Assembly: GCF_932526225.1 (NCBI RefSeq) | Contig: NC_064039.1 | Location: forward strand, 14,836,139-14,900,138 | DNA: 64,000 bases | Direction: 5' to 3' | DNA from: Nematostella vectensis | Taxonomy: Eukaryota; Cnidaria; Anthozoa; Actiniaria; Edwardsiidae | Shown here: piece after piece, positions 12,240-23,800 of the stretch | How the letters are laid out: every line of letters begins with the position of its first letter | Numbering within the stretch: the stretch's first letter is position 1 | Program-made: the position numbers and the translations under genes | Notes under the pieces: generated by a model | The model's database searches: none | What the model saw: only the letters and a program-made list of their open reading frames with translations | What the model was told of the DNA's origin: nothing

Positions 12240-12439
12240 GGTATACGTCAGTGGGGTACAGCTAGTGTAGATTGCGGTCCTTCAGTCCGAAAGCGGAAAG
12301 CAAACAGGTCACAATGGCAAGGCTTTGTTTTTGTTTGTCTGTCTTCTCGTGTCGAGACCCCGATAAACGCTCAGGGTATGTACTCCATGGCTGAACGCTA
12401 TGGATGTACCCTAATATATACTTTACATAAGCCATTTGC

Positions 12440-13040
12440 CCTCGCCTTCATCAGCTATCATATGCTCTTACTTCCCCTAAGACTTCATCTGGCGACATCA
12501 ACCCTCATCTACTATCATCAACCAACATCAACCCTAATCAGCCCTCAACTACCCCACCAGCCCTCATCCACCATCACCAACCTACTTCAGCCCTCATATT
12601 CCCTCATCGGCCATCATCAGCCCTCATAGGCTCTCATCTACCCTCATCAGCCCTCATCTACCCTCATTATGCTCACAGAACTCACCTTTGCTAACAAAAT
12701 TCTTCCATCTTGAAGTAGGTGGGCTCACCAGGAAGAAGAAGTTCAGCCCTCATTAGCCCTTATCAACTCTAATCAACTGGGCTGGATGAGTGTTGATGAG
12801 GGTAGATGACGTGGACGAGGGTTAATGAAGGATGATGATGGTTAATGGTGGCAGATTAGGGTCGATGATGGAAGAGGAGGGCTGATGTAGGCGGATAAGG
12901 GCTGATGAGGGTTGATGAAGGAAGATGAGGTCTGATGAGGGTTGATGATGGATGGTGATGGTGGATGATGGCAGAGAAGGGTAGATGACAGCTGTTGAGG
13001 GTAGATGATGGCTTGTGATGGTGGATGAGGGCTGAATAAT
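12440..13040. repeat. Large imperfect inverted repeat of degenerate 12-15 bp units
   Basis: From about 12440 to 12680 the plus strand is a chain of CCCTCATCAGCCCTCATC variants. From about 12780 to 13040 it is a chain of the complement (GATGAGGGCTGATGAGGG variants). A spacer of about 100 bp separates the arms. It lies directly upstream of the abLIM start. Confidence 0.8.
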
Positions 13041-14121
13041 GGCTTATTTTAAAATAACAGTTTAGGGAGCATCGATGGAAACATAGAGTACACTCCTGGT
13101 CAGCCCGCACGCGATAAGGACGCTACCCAGCCTGCACCACGCGCGAAGCCAAAACATTAGCCACCGGGCATGCTGGTAGAGCCGTTAGCCCGCGTGAATT
13201 ATTTGCATTGCCACCAAAAATAAAACCACCGGCACCAGCTTATCCCAGCATCCCCGAACATTTCTCTGCATCTGCCTATACGATACCGATGTTAAATTGT
13301 TCCGGAATTAGTCCATTCTGGCTGTCCTTCACGAGCGATTTCTCGTCGCTCTTCGTAGACTCAGAAAGTGTACGGTAGTGCGTAGTGGAGGTAGGTCGGT
13401 CAAGTTAGCACCAAAACAGGCAAATCGGGAAAAATCCCATCAAGCTATTTTTTCGCACAGAATTGTGGTAATATTTCGTGATTCGGCGTGTTCGCGAGTA
13501 CTTACGCTTCATTGAACCCACTTAAGATAATGCGGAATCCATTAAAAGCACACTTAAGCAAAAGATTACAATAACTAGTTTTTATTCTTATATAGAGATC
13601 TGCACTGGCACTAAAGGGGTTTATTTTTCTTAGTTAACAGACGCTTCGAGGCTGTGGCCCTAGTTTCTGAAAAATGCGCGTTTTCCAAGTTGAAGCATAG
13701 CGGCAAACGTTTTATTTAGTCTACGTTTCTCTTCACAATATATACATCACTTCACCGCAAATTGAGCTTGAATAGGTGGAACTGTCACACAAGGCGTACG
13801 TATCAGACATGGGCATTTCCATAATTCCCCTTCAAATTTCTAGTCGCTGTAGCTGAAACCGGGTAAAAATGGGGCTTAGTTCCTATGCCCTTTCTATTTC
13901 TAGAGGTGAGGGGGGGGGGGGGGCATTTCAAGCAAGTATCGTTACGCTACAGTTCCGTGCGGATGGCATTGTTCACGAAGGCCGTTAGACCGCTAAAGGG
14001 CGTTCATTAGGCAAACAGGAGGCCGAGCTGGGTGAGAAATTGTTCACACTTGAACTAAAACATCGCAAACTCAGAAACCATTTGAAATTTATTGGAACCC
14101 TACAGCTCCGGCATGTGTTAA
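13041..14121. other. Intergenic stretch between the abLIM 5' end and TTC17 3' end
   Basis: No supported exon was found. It contains a poly-G tract near 13911-13923 and, on the minus strand, an AATAAA at 14088-14093, a distant candidate poly(A) signal for TTC17. The abLIM promoter should lie between here and 12240, but no core element is convincing. Confidence 0.4.
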
Positions 14122-14282
14122 GCCCCCCCCCCCCCCCCCCCCCCCCCTGTTAATACTCAAAGTGCAACCAAGATAATTAAAGACATCTCTATCTTGGAGA
14201 CACTGTATTGTATTGCATTGCATTGCATTGCATTGCATTGCATTGCATTGCATTGCATTGCATTGCATTTCATTGTATTGTA
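14122..14282. repeat. Poly-C tract followed by a (TTGCA)n pentamer array
   Basis: A run of more than 20 C begins at 14122. About 50 bp later a pentanucleotide repeat (TGCAT) runs about 14203-14280 with TGTAT variants at each end. Confidence 0.95.
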
Positions 14283-14394
14283 TTTTCACTACCCTTCTAC
14301 TTCCAAATACAAAAATATATAGTCAGGGTTGATTGGTATGTTGAAGAGGAGAGTTTTTTTCATTCCAAATTAGGTTATTTGATTCATACGATGC

Positions 14395-14640
14395 TCTCCT
14401 GCCGTGCCGAATCTAATTGATTCGAATGGGCACATAAACAGTTCAACGTCTGAACAATTGAGTTCGGCACGTTAGAATTAAACTCGACAAAATCAAAATG
14501 AATACGGTATTCGATTCGGCCTTTCAAAAGCTCGACGTTCGAATAGATGTCGTGCTTTTGCCGTGCAGCGCGATGGTTCCAGCCATGCCCAGCGCCGCGC
14601 CGAACTTAATCATGCCGTGCTGCTTTGACTGCTATCTTAT
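14395..14640. repeat. Dispersed repeat, copy 1
   Basis: It shares CAAAAGCTCGACGTTCGAAT, GCCGTGCAGC and the edge motif TGCCGTGCCGAATCTAATTG with the copy at 26135-26400 in the same orientation. The middle sections differ. No coding capacity. Confidence 0.6.
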
Positions 14641-14830
14641 AACAAATTTGAGTACGTTGACATTCCTTAACAGCACTCTAGGCTATAATGAAATTTAAAA
14701 AAATGTTACTGCTGACGATGATGCTAGTCCCGTGACATTTGGACGATGTGCTCAGCACGTGCCACATCACGCTAGGCACACGACACCCAGCAGATATCAC
14801 GTGTCCTGCACATGGCTTGTCACGAGATAT

Positions 14831-17800
14831 TCATGTGGCAGTCAAAAGCTTCATCAGTTCTTCCGCCTCCTTTTCGAGTTGCTTCTGTTGGCGCCAAATA
14901 ATACACTGAATGATCCTCAGGCGTTCTACCGCTGGGCGGAATGCTGACTCTAGTTGCAGCACTATAAGGTAGTGCTGGGTTGCTTCTGTGATTTTGTTCT
15001 ATGAAGAGAAGTGTAATAGAAGTGGTCTTAATACACCAGGACCGCATCCTCGGGGACCCAGGGCGTCGCGGAGATCGGGCACACAGGGAGCGCGTGAGAC
15101 CGTAGATAGCAACTAGATAGCAGAGGGTCGCATGGAAAGAATTAAGAATTCTATGGCCATGTACACATGTCAAAAACATCATCTTAACGTAATTTTGATC
15201 TTTTAGAGAAGCATTCCTAAGAAGTACCCTAATCCCTCGCATGGAAAGAATTCAAAATTCTATGGCCATGTACACATGTCAAAAACATCAACTTAACGTA
15301 ATTTTGATCTTTTAGAGAAGCATTCTTATTACACATTGAAGTACCCTAATCCCTCGCATATCCGCAAATCCCTAGCTGTGGAAGTTGTTGCTGAATGTGG
15401 TCTTGGGACCGTTACAACAAACAAAAACCACAACAACTTCACTATGAATTTGTCTCAAGTTAACACTGGGAAAGAACTTAGGTAAGACACCTGTGGTTCA
15501 GTCATAACAAAGGAGCTTTAAATGTTAAAAACGACTGAGGATGTTTTCTTGTGATACAACACACCAATAAGAGTCTATATATAAGAAAACTATAGCAATA
15601 ATGGAAAAAAAAATAAATAAATAATAGCAACAACAACAAAAACACAATCAACGCAAAAACTTGAAAAAAAAAAACAATAAAATCATCAAACACAAGAGAA
15701 ATGAGTATATTTTACCTGCGCAACAAGAATATTTGCCAGAGTAAAGTGACCAACAAGAGAGTTAGGTGAGACCTGTCGACAGAGAGAGTTCTTAGTCCAC
15801 GAGCAGCGGTGACTTAATAAGCGCACGCGCACATTTACCTTGAGAGCATGCAGACATGTGGTCTTAGCGTCCGCTAGGTAACCTGCCCTGAAGAGGATGC
15901 TTGCCAAGCTGACTAGCGCCACGTCCTGAAAACAGAACAACACGGGGAATAAGATGGTGTATATACAAGCGCCACGTCCTAAACACAGAACAACACGGGC
16001 AATAAGATGGTGTATATACAAGCGCCACGTCCTAAACACAGAACAACACGAGCAATAAGATGGTGAATATACAAGCGCCACGTCCTAAACACAGAACAAC
16101 ACGGGGAATAAGATGGTGTATATACAAGCGCCACGTCCTAAACACAGAACAACACGGGGAATAAGATGGTGTATATACAAGCGCCACGTCCTAAGCACAG
16201 AACAACACGGGGAATAAGATGGTGTATATACAAGCGCCACGTCCTAAACACAGAACAACACGGGGAATAAGATGGTGTATATACAAGCGCCACGTCCTGA
16301 AAACAGAACAACACGGGGAATAAGATGGTGTATATACAAGCGCCACGTCCTGAAAACAGAACAACACGGGGAATAAGATGGTGTATATACAAGCGCCACG
16401 TCCTAAACACAGAACAACACGGAGAATAAGATGGTGTATATACAAGCACCACGTCCTAAACACAGAACAACACGGGGAATAAGATGGTGTTTATACAAGC
16501 GCCACGTCCTAAACACAGAACAACACGGGGAATAAGATGGTGTATATACAAGCGCCACGTCCTAAACACAGAACAACACGGGGAATAAGATGGTGTATAT
16601 ACAAGCGCCACGTCCTAAACACAGAACAACATGGGGAATAAGATGGTGTATATACAAGCGCCACGTCCTAAACACAGAAAAACACGGGGAATAAGATGGT
16701 GTATATACCAGCGCCACGTCCTAAACAAAGAACAACACGGGGAATAAGATGGTGTATATACAAGCGCCACGTCCTAAACACAAAACAACACGGGGAAAAA
16801 GATGGTGTATATACAAGCGCCATGTCCTAAACACAGAACAACACGGGGAAAAAGATGGTGTATATACAAGCGCCATGTCCTAAACACAGAACAACACGGG
16901 GAATAAGATGGTGTATATACCAGCGCCACGTCCTAAACACAGAACAACACGGGGAATAAGGAGGTGTATTACAAGCCCCACGTCCTAAACACAGAACAAC
17001 ACGGGGAATAAGATGGAGAATATACAAGCGCCACGTAATAAACACAGAACAACACGGGGAATAAGATGGTGTTTATACCAGCGCCACGTCCTAAACACAG
17101 AACAACACGGGGAATAAGATGGTGTATATACAAGCGCCACGTCCTAAACACAGAACAACACGGGGAATAAGATGGTGTATATACAAGCGCCACGTCCTAA
17201 ACACAGAACAACACAGGGGAAAAAGATGGTGTATATACAAGCGCCACGTCCTAAACACAGAACAACACAGGGGAATAAGATGGTGTATATACAAGCGCCA
17301 CGTCCTAAACACAGAACAACACGGGGAATAAGATGGTGTATATACAAGCGCCACGTCCTAAACACAGAACAACACGGGGAATAAGATGGTGTATATACAA
17401 GCGCCACGTCCTAAACACAGAACAACACGGGGAATAAGATGGTGTATATACAAGCGCCACGTCCTAAACACAGAACAACACGGGGAATAAGATGGTGTTT
17501 ATACCAGCGCCACGTCCTAAACACAGAACAACACGGGGAATAAGATGGTGTATATACAAGCGCCACGTCCTAAACACAGAACAACACGGGGAATAAGATG
17601 GTGTATATACAAGCGCCACGTCCTAAACACAGAACAACACAGGGGAAAAAGATGGTGTATATACAAGCGCCACGTCCTAAACACAGAACAACACAGGGGA
17701 ATAAGATGGTGTATATACAAGCGCCACGTCCTAAACACAGAACAACACGGGGAATAAGATGGTGTATATACAAGCGCCACGTATTAAACACAGAACAACA

Positions 17801-20800
17801 CGGGGAATAAGATGGTGTATATACAAGCGCCACGTCCTAAACACAGAACAACACGGGGAATAAGATGGTGTATATACAAGCGCCACGTCCTAAACACAGA
17901 ACAACACGGGGAATAAGATGGTGTATATACCAGCGCCACGTAATAAAACACAAAACAACACGGGGAATAAGATGGTGTATATACAAGCGCCACGTCCTAA
18001 ACACAGAACAACACGGGGAATAAGATGGTGTATATACAAGCGCCACGTCCTAAACACAGAACAACACGGGGAATAAGATGGTGTATATACAAGCGCCACG
18101 TCCTAAACACAGAACAACACGGGGAATAAGATGGTGTTTATACCAGCGCCACGTCCTAAACACAGAACAACACGGGGAATAAGATGGTGTATATACAAGC
18201 GCCACGTCCTAAACACAGAACAACACGGGGAAAAAGATGGTGTATATACAAGCGCCACGTCCTAAACACAGAACAACACGGGGAATAAGATGGTGTATAT
18301 ACAAGCGCCACGTCCTAAACACAGAACAACACGAGCAATAAGATGGTGAATATACAAGCGCCACGTCCTAAACACAGAACAACACGGGGAATAAGATGGT
18401 GAATATACAAGCGCCACGTCCTAAACACAGAACAACACGGGGAATAAGATGGTGTATATACAAGCGCCACGTCCTAAACACAGAACAACACGGGGAATAA
18501 GATGGTGTATTACAAGCGCCACGTCCTAAACACAGAACAACACGGGGAATAAGATGGTGTATATACAAGCGCCACGTCCTAAACACAGAACAACACGGGG
18601 AATAAGATGGTGTTTATACCAGCGCCACGTCCTAAACACAGAACAACACGAGCAATAAGATGGTGAATATACAAGCGCCACGTCCTAAACACAGAACAAC
18701 ACGGGGAATAAGATAACGCATATACAAGCGCCACGTCCTAACACAGAACAACACGGGGAATAAGATGGTGTATATACCAGCGCCACGTCCTAAACACAGA
18801 ACAACACGGGGAATAAGATGGTGTATATACAAGCGCCACGTCTTAAACACAGAACAACACGGGGAATAAGATAGTGTTTATACAAGCGCCACGTCCTAAA
18901 CACAGAACAACACGGGGAATAAGATGGTGTATATACAAGCGCCACGTCCTAAACACAGAAAAACACGGGGAATAAGATGGTGTATATACAAGCGCCACGT
19001 CCTAAACACAGAACAACACGGGGAATAAGATGGTGTATATACCAGCGCCACGTCCTAAACACAGAACAACACGGGGAATAAGATGGTGTATATACAAGCG
19101 CCACGTCCTAAACACAGAACAACACGGGGAATAAGATGGTGTATATACCAGCGCCACGTCCTAAACACAGAACAACACGGGGAATAAGATGGTGTATATA
19201 CAAGCGCCACGTCCTAAACACAGAACAACACGGGGAATAAGATGGTGTATATACAAGCGCCACGTCCTAGACACAGAACAACACGGGGAATAAGATGGTG
19301 TATATACAAGCGCCACGTCCTAAACACAGAACAACACGGGGAATAAGATGGTGTATATACCAGCGCCACGTCCTAAACACAGAACAACACGGGGAATAAG
19401 ATGGTGTTTATACAAGCGCCACGTCCTAAACACAGAACAACACGGGGAATAAGATGGTGTTTATACCAGCGCCACGTCCTAAACACAGAACAACACGAGC
19501 AATAAGATGGTGAATATACAAGCGCCACGTCCTAAACACAGAACAACACGGGGAATAAGATAACGCATATACAAGCGCCACGTCCTAACACAGAACAACA
19601 CGGGGAATAAGATGGTGTATATACCAGCGCCACGTCCTAAACACAGAACAACACGGGGAATAAGATGGTGTATATACAAGCGCCACGTCTTAAACACAGA
19701 ACAACACGGGGAATAAGATAGTGTTTATACAAGCGCCACGTCCTAAACACAGAACAACACGGGGAATAAGATGGTGTATATACAAGCGCCACGTCCTAAA
19801 CACAGAAAAACACGGGGAATAAGATGGTGTATATACAAGCGCCACGTCCTAAACACAGAACAACACGGGGAATAAGATGGTGTATATACCAGCGCCACGT
19901 CCTAAACACAGAACAACACGGGGAATAAGATGGTGTATATACAAGCGCCACGTCCTTAACACAGAACAACACGGGGAATAAGATGGTGTATATACAAGCG
20001 CCACGTCCTAAACACAGAACAACACGGGGAATAAGATGGTGTATATACAAGCGCCACGTCCTAAACACAGAACAACACGGGGAATAAGATGGTGTATATA
20101 CCAGCGCCACGTCCTAAACACAGAACAACACGGGGAATAAGATGGTGTATATACAAGCGCCACGTCCTAAACACAGAACAACACGGGGAATAAGATGGTG
20201 TATATACAAGCGCCACGTCCTAAACACAGAACAACACGGGGAATAAGATGGTGTATATACAAGCGCCACGTCCTAAACACAGAACAACACGGGGAATAAG
20301 ATGGTGTATATACAAGCGCCACGTCCTAAACACAGAACAACACGGGGAAAAAGATGGTGTATATACAAGCGCCACGTCCTAAACACAGAACAACACGGGG
20401 AATAAGATGGTGTATATACAAGCGCCACGTCCTAACACAGAACAACACGGGGAATAAGATGGTGTATATACCAGCGCCACGTCCTAAACACAGAACAACA
20501 CGGGGAATAAGATGGTGTATATACCAGCGCCACGTCCTAAACACAGAACAACACGGGGAATAAGATGGTGTATATACAAGCGCCACGTCCTTAACACAGA
20601 ACAACACGGGGAATAAGATGGTGTATATACAAGCGCCACGTCCTAAACACAGAACAACACGGGGAATAAGATGGTGTATATACAAGCGCCACGTCCTAAA
20701 CACAGAACAACACGGGGAATAAGATGGTGTATATACCAGCGCCACGTCCTAAACACAGAACAACACGGGGAATAAGATGGTGTATATACAAGCGCCACGT

Positions 20801-23800
20801 CCTAAACACAGAACAACACGGGGAATAAGATGGTGTATATACAAGCGCCACGTCCTAAACACAGAACAACACGGGGAATAAGATGGAGCATATACAAGCG
20901 CCACGTCCTAAACACAGAACAACACGGGGAATAAGATGGTGTATATACAAGCGCCACGTCCTAAACACAGAACAACACGGGGAATAAGATGGTGTATATA
21001 CCAGCGCCACGTAATAAAACACAAAACAACACGGGGAATAAGATGGTGTATATACAAGCGCCACGTCCTAAACACAGAACAACACGGGGAATAAGATGGT
21101 GTATATACAAGCGCCACGTCCTAAACACAGAACAACACGGGGAATAAGATGGTGTATATACAAGCGCCACGTCCTAAACACAGAACAACACGGGGAATAA
21201 GATGGTGTTTATACCAGCGCCACGTCCTAAACACAGAACAACACGGGGAATAAGATGGTGTATATACAAGCGCCACGTCCTAAACACAGAACAACACGGG
21301 GAAAAAGATGGTGTATATACAAGCGCCACGTCCTAAACACAGAACAACACGGGGAATAAGATGGTGTATATACAAGCGCCACGTCCTAAACACAGAACAA
21401 CACGGGGAATAAGATGGTGTTTATACCAGCGCCACGTCCTAAACACAGAACAACACGAGCAATAAGATGGTGAATATACAAGCGCCACGTCCTAAACACA
21501 GAACAACACGGGGAATAAGATAACGCATATACAAGCGCCACGTCCTAACACAGAACAACACGGGGAATAAGATGGTGTATATACCAGCGCCACGTCCTAA
21601 ACACAGAACAACACGGGGAATAAGATGGTGTATATACAAGCGCCACGTCCTAAACACAGAACAACACGGGGAATAAGATGGTGTATATACAAGCGCCACG
21701 TCCTAACACAGAACAACACGGGGAATAAGATGGTGTATATACAAGCGCCACGTCCTAAACACAGAACAACACGGGGAATAAGATGGTGTATATACAAGCG
21801 CCACGTCCTAACACAGAACAACACGGGGAATAAGATGGTGTATATACAAGCGCCACGTCCTTAACACAGAACAACACGGGGAATAAGATGGTGTATATAC
21901 AAGCGCCACGTCCTAAACACAGAACAACACGGGGAATAAGATGGTGTATATACAAGCGCCACGTCCTAAACACAGAACAACACGGGGAATAAGATGGTGT
22001 ATATACCAGCGCCACGTCCTAAACACAGAACAACACGGGGAATAAGATGGTGTATATACAAGCGCCACGTCCTAAACACAGAACAACACGGGGAATAAGA
22101 TGGTGTATATACAAGCGCCACGTCCTAAACACAGAACAACACGGGGAATAAGATGGAGCATATACAAGCGCCACGTCCTAAACACAGAACAACACGGGGA
22201 ATAAGATGGTGTATATACAAGCGCCACGTCCTAAACACAGAACAACACGGGGAATAAGATGGTGTATATACAAGCGCCACGTCCTAAACACAGAACAACA
22301 CGGGGAATAAGATGGTGCATATACAAGCGCCACGTCCTAAACACAGAACAACACGGGGAATAAGATGGTGCATATACAAGCGCCACGTCCTAAACACAGA
22401 ACAACACGGGGAATAAGATGGTGTATATACAAGCGCCACGTCCTAACACAGAACAACACGGGGAATAAGTTGGTGTATATACAAGCGCCACGTCCTAACA
22501 CAGAACAACACGGGGAATAAGATGGTGTATATACCAGCGCCACGTCCTAAACACAGAACAACACGGGGAATAAGATGGTGTATATACAAGCGCCACGTCC
22601 TAAACACAGAACAACACGGGGAATAAGATGGTGTATATACAAGCGCCACGTCCTAAACACAGAACAACACGGGGAATAAGATGGTGTATATACAAGCGCC
22701 ACGTCCTAACACAGAACAGCACGGGGAATAAGATGGTGTATATACAAGCGCCCCGTCCTAAACACAGAACAACACGGGGAATAAGATGGTGTATATACAA
22801 GCGCCACGTCCTAAACACAGAACAACACGGGGAATAAGATGGTGTTTATACCAGCGCCACGTCCTAAACACAGAACAACACGGGGGATAAGATGGTGTAT
22901 ATACCAGCGCCACGTCCTAAACACAGAACAACACGGGGAATAAGATGGTGTATATACAAGCGACACGTCCTAAACACAGAACAACACGGGGAATAAGATG
23001 GTGTATATACAAGCGCCACGTCCTAAACACAGAACAACACGGGGAATAAGATGGTGTATATACAAGCGCCACGTCCTAAACACAGAACAACACGGGGAAT
23101 AAGATGGTGCATATACAAGCGCCACGTCGTAAACACAGAACAACACGGGGAATAAGATGGTGTATATACCAGCGCCACGTCCTAAACACAGAACAACACG
23201 GGGAATAAGATGGTGCATATACAAGCGACACGTCCTAAACACAGAACAACACGGGGAATAAGATGGTGTATATACAAGCGCCACGTCCTAACACAGAACA
23301 ACACGGGGAATAAGATGGTGTATATACAAGCGCCACGTCCTAAACACAGAACAACACGGGGAATAAGATGGTGTATATACAAGCGCCACGTCCTAGACAC
23401 AGAACAACACGGGGAATAAGATGGTGCATATACAAGCGCCACGTCCTAAACACAGAACAACACGGGGAATAAGATGGTGCATATACAAGCGCCACGTCCT
23501 AAACACAGAACAACACGGGGAATAAGATGGTGTATATACAAGCGCCACGTCCTAGACACAGAACAACACGGGGAATAAGATGGTGTATATACAAGCGCCA
23601 CGTCCTAAACACAGAACAACACGGGGAATAAGATGGTGTATATACCAGCGCCACGTCCTAAACACAGAACAACACGGGGAATAAGATGGTGTTTATACAA
23701 GCGCCACGTCCTAAACACAGAACAACACGGGGAATAAGATGGTGTATATACCAGCGCCACGTCCTAAACACAAAACAACACGGGGAATAAGATGGTGTAT

